DNA of 64,000 nt from Drechslerella dactyloides (lineage: Eukaryota > Ascomycota > Orbiliomycetes > Orbiliales > Orbiliaceae), in NCBI GenBank assembly GCA_020064725.1, contig JAGTWJ010000002.1:558001-622000 (forward strand), given 5' to 3'. The notes under the pieces are model-generated. The model ran no database searches. It was not told where the DNA came from and saw only the letters and a list, made by a program, of their open reading frames with translations. Every line of letters starts with the position of its first letter. The stretch's first letter is position 1. Below, in pieces: positions 1 to 12,276 of the stretch. The position numbers and the translations under genes were made by a program.

Positions 1-916
1 CGACAGCGATAACCATCATGGCTCCGTCAAGCGCGATGAAGAACCGCTCGGTCGTAATCAGGTAGCCATCCCAGCCTTGCAACAGCTCGATGGTTCTGTA
101 AATGCTCCGGATGTAGATGCAGGTGACGCTAAGGACGGTCGCGTACGTCAGCCACATGATGGCTTTAGCGATCTGGATGTTGCGCGATCTCCACAGGAAA
201 GCGGCGTAGAAAACGCAGAAGACGGTGATGGACGCCATCTGGAAGATCACACCGGCGACCATGATGTTTGTGCCGGTGGCGGTGTCGCCGCCCACCTCGT
301 TGGATGCAGAGGAGGCGAGGCCACCGCCGGCAGCCTGCAGGGCCAGCGAGAGGACGTCCACGCCGATGAAAATCCAGAGATAGAGACTAGGTTTGATAAG
401 AGAGTATTGGCGACCGGTGACGTCGATGAATTGCTTGAGGATGTAGTAGATGCCGCCGGTGAAGAACGCGGGCGCTGCAGTGGTATATTAGCAATCGGTT
501 TTATTATGAGCGTGAAAGGATGTGTATGATTGTATAAGTACCGAAGATGAGGGTGGAGATTTGCATGAGGAAGGCATTATCGTTGTAAGGGCACTGTGAC
601 GACCATATCCGCCCGCCCCAACCGATCATTTCAGCTGCGAAGAAAATCAGTTAGCACCTTGCACACAGTAGTAAGAGTTACACGTAGGCGTCTACTTACC
701 AATAGTGCCTATAGCGAAGCACAGGTACCAGTAGTGTCGCCCCTTGAAGGAGGCGTAGATGTGCCCGATGGTGGATAGTCCAAAGAGGACGATGAATACG
801 ATGCCCGCGGCTTGGGACGGGAAGTAGCCATATGATGGTTCCAGTCCCGGGATTGCTGCGTGGCAACCCGTCCCAAGCATCATGCGCTGCTCGTGCGGGG
901 TCTCTTCTCCAGACAT
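1..916 (-). CDS. RTA1-like membrane protein (3' end outside window)
   Basis: Partial gene reading leftwards out of the window: exons 916-700, 634-542 and 474-1. The ATG at 916 opens a protein starting MSGEETPHEQ; a first hydrophobic segment follows GYFPSQAAG, then the family-type stretch EMIGWGGRIWSSQ across the first splice site, and several further hydrophobic helices (for example GGIYYILKQF and IMVAGVIFQM). This order fits the fungal RTA1 family of seven-helix membrane proteins, linked in yeasts to lipid export and to resistance against toxic compounds; the substrate of this one cannot be told. Both junctions are phase 1 with clean GT/AG ends. The last one or two helices and the stop codon are missing because the window ends. 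Family call is strong, function is inferred from family only. Confidence 0.88.
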
Positions 917-3900
917 ATCTACGGAGATGTAGACGACTGTTGGAAGTTATCGAAATGGAGAGGTGGGTTTTATTTATATCAATGTGGTAGCCTCGCAGAC
1001 GCTGCGTTGTGTGCCGTTGGATCCGAAATGCGAATGACTCGTCTGCCCAATGCTCAGGAGAGTGCTATGCTATATAATAGTGTATTCACCGGAAAAAGAA
1101 GGAACGAGACAGATGGGAGAGCGTTGATTTATAGAGATGTCGATGGGGTCTGTATTTGTCCTTTTGTTTTTTGGCTTTGGGTTTTTGGATTTTGCCTGAT
1201 CGAGGTGAATGGGGATGTCGAAGGTCGACCCATTGTTCTTATACGTGTTTCCGTGGGCCCGGAGAGACGGTGGTGATTGAGGCCGACTGGCACTCGGGTC
1301 CCAAAACGCTCGCATAGCAGTGGAGCCTCTTGCAAGCCTTCGAGTCAGAGCTCTCATAGGTGCGCCCGGTATTTCTTGCGTTCGGGCGTTCCTTTCTTTT
1401 TTCCAAACAAGTAGAGTTTCGCGGTCGTCAGCACCTGCGCACCAGTCGCATTGTGCGTAGCGGGCTCAGTTAGCGAATTCTGACTAGCTAGCTGGCGGGA
1501 TTGTTCGAAGTCCCGATGGGAGGGATCAGGCAACTATCCACTTCGGTCAGCGGCTTAGGGCCCGGGATCTGAGCTTAAGCCTTCTTGGTGTCGCAATCCA
1601 TCCGTGAGACTAGTTGACGGAGCATTTCACGCAGTCTTGGGCACGCTGCATGTCGAGGCAGCCGCTGCAGCGTGACTGGCATGCAATTAGTTGAAATCCT
1701 CTGCTTGAAAGCCTTCGACCAGCGAAATTATACACCAACTTGCAGATACTTCGTATATCGGCAATATTGTAGATGGTTTGCTGGCTCCCCGGTCTAGCTT
1801 CTCGACCGGGCTCCTTGCAATCCATGCTCGGATCACATAGTTTTACCGGTACTGGCAGACCACAAGGCATAGCTCACACGCAGCGGTCAGTAGATGCTAT
1901 CAGTAGATGCTTCGACCGTTACATGCTCATCGACATGATTGATGCATTGGATGACGGAAGCAGGCCAAGGTTTGAGACTGCCCCTTGTAGGCATATTGTC
2001 CTTCTCGAAAGTTAGTCCGACTCCGAATTTGCTCGCAGGACACGACGGCGGACTAGACAAACAGGTCTGCAAGATTGCGAGCTTGGCGTGGGTAACGTTA
2101 TTTACGGGACCCACATACGGAATAACAGCTGCAGCTCCACTGCTCGAACAGTGATTGTTTCCCTTGAGCGGCGCCTAGGCGCCTCGAAAGCCTCGTAATA
2201 AGATGGAGGGGCATGGGCATGGCACCACCGCTGCAATTCTGCATACGTGTCTCGGGCCAGTGTTTTGTGACTGCTCGGAGCACAGCCCCCACTCGTGAAA
2301 AGATGCTCCACTTGGGGCGACGATACGAGCGAGTGCCCGAAGCGGGCCATGCATCCCGGGCAGATAGGGCTGATTACGTCCGCAGAGGCTCTTGCGGCGT
2401 GTCTTGGAGGCACCGGGCAATGGATGAGATAATCTTTCGTGTTCCATTCCGAAGCTGGGGTAGCTATACGGAGCCGAGCTGCGGGAGCCGCATTGACTCC
2501 GAGTTCGAGGAGCGCGTCAGATTCGGTACATCGACCGAGTCTATATTTGCACAGCATTGATACGACACACGATGCCAATGCCACGGTATCGACGTATGCA
2601 ATGGAGCTTTATTAGCATCGTAATATTATTTATTAGCTGTCAAGTCGTGGTCGAATGAATTGATGCTGCGGTTGGGTTATCTACCTTGGCATATGCGCAT
2701 GCGTACACTGCAATATCCGCAAGCAGGCCATAGCCAACGGTGACGCCGTCTTGGAAAGGCTCGGTCGCTATCTCGATGCCCTCCATCTGCCGACTGACTG
2801 AAGAGTCGTTGGCGCTCGTCGTCCGCGAAACTAGGGTGCTGGAGCGGTGCTGACCGCTGATTGGTTGGGCGGAGGGTTTTCCAGGGCCCAGTCGGCCGAA
2901 TCCGAACAACCGGCGCGGAGCATTTCGAGGCATAAGATCCAAGATTGGCTGACGGGCTTGGCTTCGGTGACGACGCAAGCGCTGGGCTGGCGTGTTACTA
3001 ACAAAGGTCAAGGCAGTTCGGACACGAGGGCTTCGAAACTCGATAAGGCGCGGGGATGCTATTTTCGGGTTTTCTTATAGCTATAGCTATAGCAAGGTGC
3101 AACATGAGAACAATTGACAATTGACGACGTTTGAGGATTCGTCTTGATTGGGATGTACCGGATGCAAATGTCTCCGGAGCTGCCAGCCTGACAAGATGAC
3201 GTTCTTCAAGACGAACAACCACCATCTAACTGCTATCACGACCGCTGATATCAGATTCAACTTCCACTGTATACAAGATCGAACCATCGAAGATGTCAAG
3301 TTGTCTCTCTCCAGCTTCCGAATTCGACAGACGACAGCCGGCCGGGAAACGTCTTAACGAAAACCTTACGCTTCTTCCCGTGGTTTGTGTTCCATGGCTC
3401 GTCCACGGTTCCCCGTCGCACCTTCCTAGAGAAGCCGTAGCGATCGGAACCCAGGCGATACGGCAGCATTGCGATGGGCATCTAGAGCCGATTTGAAGCT
3501 TCTATCCGCAGAATATCAAATTTACACCTCCGGATGGTAGAATCCCCTGTCGTCCGCCGTGACAGGTCAAGGCTGCATGCCGATGTTGCGAGCCAAGGCC
3601 CACAAGCCAAACCAAGCACGCCGCCATGGCTGTAGCCAATGCACTACCAACGGGATCGTGAAGCTTAAGTGAACATGCATAGGCTCTTCGGCGGTCAGGT
3701 TAGTGGTGCCAGAACGATCAAGACCCGTACTCCGGGGTTGGTGGGCCTACACGGAGTGCCCCACAGTGAATAGATGGCGGTCTCGGGCCGAGGCCTGACA
3801 GCAGCTGTCAACCTGCATCGATTCCTCAGCTGGCCTAGCTGGATCTAGAAACACGATGTGGAACTGGGATTCGATGGGGCTTCAACACAATATATTGTGC

Positions 3901-4304
3901 TCTCGCGATGCAAAGCTGCTGCTGGCGCTTGCAGCAGAGTCAACGGAGCAAATACATCTTCAACAGGCGGTTCGCCATTGAGATACGTAACTCAAAGCCG
4001 GCAGACTAGCTTCAGTTCCTATTGGCAGGACCCCGCGTCGTGCGACGTCAAGCTGGCCGGTTGCGTACTGCAACCAGCAGTTGTCAATTGTCGTGCGGTT
4101 GCGCCGGTCTGCGTAAATCAGGCGCAGATGGGCGATAGATGTGCCCAAGAGGTAGAATAACTAGAACGTCGCGGCCACCCGAGTCTTCACCACCTCTCTC
4201 CATCTCCACCAGCTCCACAATCCACTCTCATTCGTCGCCTTTTATTCTGATTTCCATCAACTAATCAACTAAGTTGACATCGGTACCGCTTGGAGACTGC
4301 GAAG
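917..4304. other. Intergenic region without a supported gene
   Basis: Open frames exist here (for example 2102-2584 on the minus strand, opening with GTG), but none has a recognisable domain, and overlapping frames on both strands are of similar length, which suggests chance. A short TATAGC repeat lies at about 3076-3092. A pyrimidine-rich stretch at 4190-4270 precedes the monooxygenase start and is probably its promoter and leader. Confidence 0.55.
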
Positions 4305-6463
4305 ATGGCCACTGGCACGCGTTCCTGCCCGCTGAAGCCGGTCAATCTTCCAACTTTCGATCTGGAAGATCCACCGGATCCCACGACTTTCGATCTCATG
4401 CAGATTGTGTCCGACTACCTTGCCCGTCTTAAGGAGACGATCAAGGACCCTACAGTTGCCAACCTGGAGAATGTCATGTTCTCGGATGGGTTCTGGCGTG
4501 ACCATCTGTTCTTCTCGTGGGACTTGCGAACACTTCAGGGCGTCGAGAAGGTCAGCGCATACCTTTCCAGCGATCCGCTGGCTTGTGAGCAGCTTTACAA
4601 CGGTAGATTTGCCGCACCCACCGATAATCCGAAGCGTTACCCGATGCTGGATAGAATCGATCCGTCAACCTACACCATCACTGCGTACGTCGAGCTTGAG
4701 TCAGAATTCCGGGTCGGAGAAGGCGTAGTTAGGCTGTTTCTCGACACCGAGAGGAACTGGAAGGTCGTATATCATTGATAGACCACCCCCAAGAAACTAA
4801 GTAGCGATGTGATCGCAAACTAACTGCGGAGGTCATATCAGGCATTTACCATATTCACGGCCCTAACTTCCATGAAGGACTTCCCGGAGACAGTTGGCCC
4901 GAACCGCCCATTCGGCGTCTACCCCGGAGACCAAAATGGTGACCAGCGGAACTGGAGAGAGCGCCTTATAGATACCTATAACTTTACAGATGGGCCACCC
5001 GCCGTGCTGATTGTTGGCGCTGGCCAGGCAGGCCTAAGCGTAGCCGCACGCCTGAAGCAGTTTGATATCAAAGTGCTGGTCATCGACAAGAACGTCAGAG
5101 TCGGCGACAATTGGCGCAAACGCTATGACAGCCTTGTCCTCCACGACCCCGTTTGGTACGACCATCTGCCATACCTACCGTTCCCTAAGACCTGGCCGAT
5201 ATTCACGCCGAAAGACAAAATGGGAGACTGGCTGGAGCGATATGCCATCGCTATGGAGATCCCCGTGTGGCTTGAGACAACAGTTTCCGCGTCAGATTAC
5301 GATAAGAGAACGGGAAAATGGACCGTCACACTTCGTCGAACCGATAGATATTTTACCATCACACCACGGCACGTTGTTTTGTGCACCGGACACTCCAGCG
5401 AGCCGAATGTTCCCACACTTGATTATTCCAAAAGCTATATGGGCTCGATAGTGCATTCATCAGTTTGGGCGAAACCGGAGCGGCTGAAAGGGAGGTCGGT
5501 CATTATCGTCGGGGCCGGGAACACTGCTTTTGATATCGCACAGTCACTAGTGGCCGCCGGCGCATTGCCTACGATTGTCCAGCGATCTACGACGTGTGTT
5601 ATCTCGTCAAACATCGGGCTTCCTATGCTTCTTGGGCCTCTCGTGAGCCAACCTTCTCGCACCTCCCCGTGCCACCGGGCCTTCTACTCTTGAAAAGGGA
5701 GCTAATCATGCCTGTTGAGAATGCAGTATGCTGAGGACGGACCCGACGCTGAGGAGGCCGACCTTCTCGCTTTCAGCTTGCCGAATGCCGTCTTGAAGGC
5801 CTACCACGTATCTGCTACGACCTGCCTGAGGGCGATGGACAAAGACGGTCCCATGCTCGCTGCTCTCTGTCAAAAGGGGCTGTGGCTAGACGGCGGACCG
5901 GACGACGCCGGTCTCGTTTTCAAATATTTCGAACAGGGAGGCGGCTTTTACATTGACACTGGGGCAGCCGCGCTGATTGCAAATGGACGGATTCGTATCA
6001 GGAACAAAAGTATCAAAGAGTGCACGTGCACCGGCGTGAGGCTCTCTGATGGCGAGCCGCTAAAGGCAGATGAGATTGTGCTGGCAACGGTAGGTCTCCT
6101 GATCCCGCTGTTTGCTGATAGAAAAGCATGCAGCTGCTGTAGCGGTTGGCTGCTCTAGGATCAAAGCTTGAGCCTTTGCTAACAGGGCTGCTCTTCTAGG
6201 GATACCAAAGCATGGATGTTTCTGCGGGCATGATCTTCCCATGCGTGAAGGGCTCGATTGGGGAGGCCACCGGGTTCGACGAGGAAGGGGAGTTCCGGAC
6301 TATGTTCAGGGACAGTGGACACCCGGGGTTCTGGCTCATGGGGATGAATTTGGCGAATTGCCGGTACTACTCCCGGGTGCTGGCGCTGAGGATTGCAGCG
6401 GAGGTGTTCGCGGCCACAAGACCAAAGTACGCCGACTTTGACGGCTTGAACAGGCGGTGTTGA
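4305..6463 (+). CDS. Flavin-dependent monooxygenase (FMO/YUCCA-like)
   Basis: Four exons: 4305-4766, 4842-5642, 5727-6089, 6200-6463, all phase 0 junctions, 629 residues. It is an FAD- and NAD(P)H-dependent oxygenase by fold. An N-terminal domain of about 170 residues precedes the FAD-binding motif VLIVGAGQAGLS; the segment YMGSIVHSSVW lies just before the NAD(P)H motif VIIVGAGNTAFD, and the ATGYQ motif spans the last intron. The C-terminal block GHPGFWLMGMNLANCRYYSR is typical of fungal members with this extra N-terminal domain. Splicing removes three apparent stop codons; without it the frame looks broken at 4778, 5693 and 6156. Substrate unknown; such enzymes oxidise aldehydes, ketones, amines or secondary metabolites. 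The next gene (AhpD-like) points towards it, tail to tail. Confidence 0.9.
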
Positions 6464-7083
6464 TAGAGGTGGTGCCTAGAATTTCTCGGGATTCGATTGT
6501 GTTTTTCTTTATCGAAAAAAAGTCGACTACGTAGCACTAGTTTCCGCAGAAGCCTTAGTCAAGGGCTTCCAGCAATCTAGGCAATGTGTTCTGTGGATTC
6601 TGAGACAACATATGCATGCATGGTGATAGGCTAGGCTAGCTAGGCTGACGGCACCACGTGCATGGGCCGCTTATAATACGATGCTTGTTTTTATGATTTG
6701 TTTGATCCTGATGGGTTGGCGGTGAGGGTTGTGGGATTTTCTTATGTACCGTTGAGTTTTGCAGGATTTTTCCCGTCGACGGATGCGATTGGATGCGTGC
6801 ATGCAGGTATATGCAGCCACGGGAGCAGACGGAAGGAGAAAGTCTTGATTGGGAATAATAACCCCAGACCAGCCAATCTATTCATCGTGTCTACCCTATA
6901 CATATCGTATGCTATCGATCTATGGATATCTTGTCCTGTACATGTCTACAACTGGCATGCATGCATACGTTGTTGCCTATATCCTGGCATTTGGTGCAGG
7001 TAGCATCACGGCCATGTGCGATAGTCTACGAGATCATGACGTCTGTCATTTGGTTTGCCGGCTGTTGGCCGAATTTGAATCAG
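6464..7083. other. Intergenic, tail-to-tail spacer
   Basis: Lies between the 3' ends of the monooxygenase and the AhpD-like gene. It should hold both 3' untranslated regions; no gene, repeat or RNA was recognised. Confidence 0.6.
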
Positions 7084-8302
7084 TTAGACCTCGTGCTCGA
7101 TGGCTGCTACTCGCGGTGTCTTGTCCATTCTGACTCTGCAGAACCTGGCCACCTTTTCACACTGTTGGAGTTTGATTTACCGTTAGCTTGTTCCCACGAC
7201 CAACATACGCACCAGCCTCTGCAGATTGGGGGAGCAATTGTGGAATTTCGACTTGTGGGATTTCGACATGGGAATATGATAGGGAATTCACTTACGAGGA
7301 CGTGCATAGTCTCGACATCTGCCATGCTGATACCCACGCGCCGGGCGCCGCGGAGGTGAAAGATAGACGGCTCGATTTGGTTCTGGATCAGGATGCCGGA
7401 GAGGACAACGATTTCAGTGTCGATAAGGTCGAGAATCGTGTGGTCGGAAAGGTAGAGCCCGTAGGTGATGTTGTACGAGATCCAAGCTACACAAATATCA
7501 AATCAATCATTGATATCAGCTTCCAAATAACGTCTAGTACACTTCCCTCTCTCCCGTTGAGACGAATGCATGAAAAGAAGGGACGCATTGATATTGCATT
7601 CTTACCAAAGTCCTTGTGAGCGTTGAAGCGCTCGTTGATAGGGTCGATATTCCGCCGATACACTTGTCCAAGCCACGTCATCCCGCGCTCGAGACTCTCC
7701 CCGCCAGCCTGCCACCCTTCACGACTGCAGCTGTAGTCCTTATCTTCCTCCTTCTCGACCTCTGCGATCTTCCAGATCGCGGCCAGCGGCTTGCATACGC
7801 CCATTATGCTGACGAGCTTGACGAGGGCTTCGCGGATGCGGCGGATGAGGGCCTGGCGCGCGGCGGGTGTCGCATAAGCTGGCTGCGAGGTTAGGTAGGT
7901 GTATAGGTGGGCGAGCGGCGTGGCATCGTCGCCGTATGTCAACGTTGATAACTGGCGGTATTATCTCATATGTTAACGAAAACGATGTATATGTAGTGGT
8001 ATTCACTGATCAGGGAGAACACATACGGCGAGGAGGTACCATTTGTCTTCGCCTAGGGATTTAGGGAAAGAGGCTTCAAGGTCGCGGAGCAGCGCGAGGG
8101 TCTCGTCCAGCGTCCGGTCCGGTACCTTGGTGAGAGGGTCGTCGGGAAACTGCAACACCATCCGATTTCACTAGTCAGTACAGACCTTTTGAAGTGATTT
8201 TTATATGGGTGCTAACCGCTTAAATTCACCGTAGACAGTGGTCTGGAGTATACGCACTTTCGCGAGCGACCCGTTAGTGGCGGGCACGGGTGTGGAGGCC
8301 AT
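7084..8302 (-). CDS. AhpD-like (carboxymuconolactone decarboxylase-like) protein
   Basis: Five exons: 8302-8258, 8149-8027, 7951-7606, 7486-7296, 7161-7084; 260 residues. Key blocks: GEDKWYLLALSTL, then SREGWQAGGESLERGMTWLG, then YGLYLSDHTILDLIDTEIVV, and a last exon ending AAIEHEV. This is a fungal family of AhpD fold placed near alkylhydroperoxidases and carboxymuconolactone decarboxylases. I see no CxxC redox pair as in bacterial AhpD, so peroxidase activity is doubtful. A second ATG at 8572 is in frame with 8302 without a stop and adds 90 residues rich in Arg, Ser and Leu that resemble a mitochondrial presequence; the shorter start matches the usual family length. Family call firm, biochemical role unknown. 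Confidence 0.85.
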
Positions 8303-8932
8303 CGTGACAGCGGGATTGATACCGATGCTAGCGGCGTTCGCTAACGGCAGGCGATAATTGGAAGGATGCTCAGCGGAAACGGCGGATTCGGGAGCGATGT
8401 TGTGAAACCTTGATTTTTGTGCAAGTGAGCTTTGGTATCGCAAGCTTAATGGTAGCGGCCGGATCGCTTGGGGCCAAGATGTCTCTGTTGCGAGTCTGAG
8501 CAGGTTGGATCCGCCCGGAATGCTGACTCTGCGCAGTACCTGATTACTAACTTTAACGACAGTAGAAACCATGGCTCTGGAATGCTAATTGTCGACTCCA
8601 GAACTAATAATATAATATCCCGGATGCTCGAAGGTTTGTTCGCTCGGCTGCCTGGCTAAATTACTACAAGACAGACAAGGTTCGACAGCCAGACTTTAAG
8701 CACCTCCCTACGAGATATCCGTATCTACATATCGCAATACCACCGCCCAAGACGGTAAACAGCCCAACTAACGTTATCGTACAGGAAGCCCGAAGAAGGT
8801 AATCCAGCACGTCCCGGTATAGATAGGCCGCAAACGCCTAACTCTCAACATCATGCCACCAAGCTTTCGTTCTAGCGGCCCGTCCAGTCCGATAACGGCG
8901 CAGGCAACACGCTAGCTCGGTTGGGGACGGGC
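8303..8932. other. Intergenic region; upstream part could encode an N-terminal extension
   Basis: Between the AhpD-like start and the end of the Zn2Cys6 gene. 8303-8572 is an open extension of the AhpD-like frame (see that gene). The remainder, 8573-8932, holds nothing recognised. Confidence 0.5.
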
Positions 8933-11593
8933 CTACTGCTGCTGGTACAGCGCCTCGAGTATATACACATCGCGGGCTAGCGTCGGGCTCTTTGGCGCCA
9001 TCGCCCGCAGATACGCAAACACCTTCCCCACCCAGGCCTCCCAGCCGGGAGGCAGACACGCCCTAACCTCTGCTCTAGCCGATTGCTCCACCCCCTTGAA
9101 AAGCAGCAGCTGGCCCATAAATCTGTCGTCCGTCGTCCAACGTTAGCTTAGGTAATCGCGGTGCGCTACAAACTGTCTCAATATCATTGACAGGACATTG
9201 CATAATATGAGCGGTGTTTATAGATGCTGACGATCGAGTGATTGAACGGAGGGGTGGGAAGTAAGTTGGATTGGAGAGTACAAACAAGTCGGTAAGAAGT
9301 ACGTACTGGCTTCCAAAGCCGAACTTTATCGGAATCGCCGTCCTCGCTTTCTCAAATACGCCCGTAATCTGCGGCCAAGCGACTGCATTCTCCAGACACA
9401 ATCGCACCTCGTTGAGGTCTTCCTCGCTGATGCCCTTGTCGGCAGGCGTGTGCAGCACCTTGTACACGAACGGCCGGCGCATCAGATGCATCCCCACGCG
9501 ATACCGGCCGTGCAGCATCGCGGACATGATGTGCGACGCCAGCTTTGTGGGTGACGCCGGCGAGTAGGTGGCGCCAATGTTATTTTGCGGGTCTTGCTGG
9601 ATGGACGGCGGGTGGGTGGAGCGCCAGAGGTCGAGCTGGATCTGAAGCTCGCGGGAGAGAGCGATGGACGGAAATTGTGGCATCTCGGGTTCTATATCAC
9701 GGTGCGGCGTCAGTGTAAGACGACCGGTGAATTAAATGAGAGTGATCCAGGCGAATACCGTATGTATAAATGCTGTTTCGCATGCGGTTTAACAGTTTGC
9801 GATGCGCGGCTTGGGCGAGGAAATGGTATTGATAATTGGTGTCGTTCTCCTCGACAGCCTTGGGGGGGCTCGAGGGATACGATGGGAATCTTGGTAGCGG
9901 GACGATGTCCTCGTAGTCCGACAGGCCGCTCGGCGGGACATCGAGTTCCTGCACCAAAATGCTATCTGCCGTTAGACCGGATCTTACGCTTGAGTAAGGA
10001 CTCACTGGACTCAAAGTTTACCTCTCGAACATTAGGATGTTCCAGAATACTCGGGCTAGCATGTCGCATTTCCAAGAATCCCAATTGTACGAGTCGGCCT
10101 GGGAGCCGTTCAGCAGCATGAGGCAGCCGACGGCAGCTTTGTTCACCATGTGCCAATGATCAAGCACACGAACTGCTTGCGCATAGTACAGGCTACATTT
10201 TTGTTAGCAACTGCCGCTACAAGCTCGCTGTACGGTCAAGCAGACGTAAACCTACCCTGTGAGCAAATGACACTGCACGTATTCTAACCCCGTCCCGCAC
10301 ATCAAGAACCCGGATCGCTTCCTCTGCTCGTTGAAGAACCTCAATCCCGATGGAAGGCCCTCTGCCTCCTCTGTGATATCTATCCATTCCGGCGGCACGA
10401 ATCCCAGTGGGCTCTCTTTGGGCTCCTCGTCACGCGGGGAATATAGCGGAAAGTCCGCTTCCCTATGCGCTGTGACGGCCAGGCAGCCGAGCGCCAGCAC
10501 GACGAGTAAGACGCAGCTCTCAATGTTATACCCGAAACTGCTTTCCACGGCTGCGCTCAGCGTCGCAGTGTAAAAATATTCGCGATCGAGAATTGGATTC
10601 GATGTATTGAACGTGTTAAAGTAAGCCTCGGTCAGGCCTCTGATCACCGATATCGAGAGCGACTGCAGCCAACTGGAGCTCGCACCGGGTGCCGATATGG
10701 TGAAGGGCAAGGGCGACCTGGTGGCCTCTAGCTTCGTCGCATAATCTCCAACCAACTCCGTCCCTTGTATGGCGTCGGGTAGAAGAGCGTGTATTGCCGG
10801 CCACTGCAGGATCCTGTGCGCGGAGAATGACATTTGCTTCGCTCCGTCTGCGAAGCCGCCGGCGCCAGTCGACGACAACGGCATCGATGCAAACAGCGAG
10901 TTTGCATTGGTGCGGACGCGTACATGTTTAATGGCAGGGCTGGTGTTCAGGACATCCGCGATGGATAAACGGTCTCTATGGCCGCTCTCATGGGAGTTAT
11001 CGGCCGACGAAGGTTGATGATCTTGAGGCGGGTCCGTGAAAGGGCCATTTTGCTGGCGTATGAGCGTCGCGACATCCTCAATCTTCCGCTCGAGACGGGA
11101 GATGCTGCTATAGATCTTGGAGATTGTTTTGTCTTTCTTCGTCGACTTGGCTTCGGCGTAGTGGCATTCCAGGCCGCTCCGTGCGCACGTTGAGCATCGT
11201 GGCCTGTCCTTCGGTTTCCCGTTGACAGTCAGCCGAGTGCGCAGATGTGATTGTACACTGACAATGAACGTGAGCCTGAGAAGGACAGGTAGATACCTCG
11301 TCGCATTTCGTCTTTTTCAGGCGGCAATGGTCGCATGCCTAGAGAGTCCACCGGTGCAAACCGTCAGAAAACATCGACCCCAAACATCGCCAGGTGCCGC
11401 GTTACCCTGCGCATTCAATTTTTGTCGAACCGGACTAGCCTACTTGGGAAGCGATGAAGGGCCTCGGGCGACTAGGCTTCGTCGCTGCGCCAGCGCCCGG
11501 CTCAGGGCTGGAGTCTAAGGAATTCGAGACGGACAGCGACGGCGGCACGGCCTCTGCCATCTCGGAGTGCCTCCGCTTCGTTGCGGTCGCCAT
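8933..11593 (-). CDS. Zn2Cys6 transcription factor (regulator 1)
   Basis: Seven exons: 11593-11444, 11338-11297, 11208-10256, 10192-10022, 9961-9759, 9691-9307, 9122-8933; 697 residues. The zinc cluster is assembled from a 42-nt exon (ACDHCRLKKTKCDE) joined to DRPRCSTCARSGLECHY, giving C-x2-C-x6-C-x6-C-x2-C-x6-C. A short coiled coil (ISRLERKIEDVATLIRQQ) follows, then the fungal middle homology domain (for example NPILDREYFYTATL and FNEQRKRSGFLMCGTGLEYV) and a C-terminal helical part ending ILEALYQQQ. It should act in the nucleus on paired CGG-type sites. Neighbours are a monooxygenase, an AhpD-like protein and a START protein, any of which could be targets; no binding site was proven. Confidence 0.9.
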
Positions 11594-12276
11594 ATGTGTA
11601 AATCGCGGGGTGGAGTCAAGGTTGGATGCGAGGTGGATGACTCGGCAGTTGGGATTGGTTCGGGGCTTGGGTTGGCTGCCGGGACGGAGCGCCGTGTTTT
11701 GACATCTGCTGTGCGACCACGCCTAATTGTCCCAATGGCCCAAAGTTCCACCAACAACATGCAAACCTGCTAAACAATTATAACTGGCAACAGACTACTA
11801 TCTAGATGCTACTATTGCTGTTACTATTGCTGCTGCTTCGGAGCCCACGGGAATCTCCGATCTGTCGATTTCCACAGCCAAAGCATCAATACTAATATTA
11901 ATTATACGTGCTGTAATTAATATAATTTACCTCAAGGGAAGCTAACAGGGAGCGCGACGTCGACGTCGGGTGGAGTAATATCATAACCACGACTCGGGTT
12001 GAGAACCAGACACCATAGCTAGCGGTCCTCGTTTCCTCGTGGGAAGTTGGTCAAAAGTATAGTATACTGTGGGTACCGATATATTTGACAAATGGACGAA
12101 ACTGTTGATTGTAAACTAGGCGTCTGCCCCGAGACCAGATTGTGAGTACGGATTATAATATTACCATGAGATATTTCGTATGTACCAATTGCTATTAACA
12201 TAAGACTACTTATAATTACGAGATAGTGACTGTTAATTTCAATTGAACGTCACTAGGAATCCAGAAAACGTAAAGC
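11594..12276. other. Intergenic region
   Basis: Promoter side of regulator 1 and the 3' side of the START gene. AT-rich from about 11880; no gene or RNA recognised. Confidence 0.55.

Noticed and set aside
2102..2584. Minus-strand open frame of 160 codons
   Set aside because: It opens with GTG, has no recognisable domain, and frames of similar length overlap it on both strands.
2640..3011. Minus-strand open frame of 123 codons
   Set aside because: No domain, no clear start context, and no exon could be joined to it.
5643..5726. Apparent frameshift or stop in the monooxygenase
   Set aside because: Explained by a standard intron (GTGAGC...GCAG) that restores the frame and the conserved protein sequence.
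11209..11296. Broken splice acceptor in regulator 1, suggesting a pseudogene
   Set aside because: An AG after AACCGAAG gives the perfect zinc-cluster spacing, so the gene is intact.
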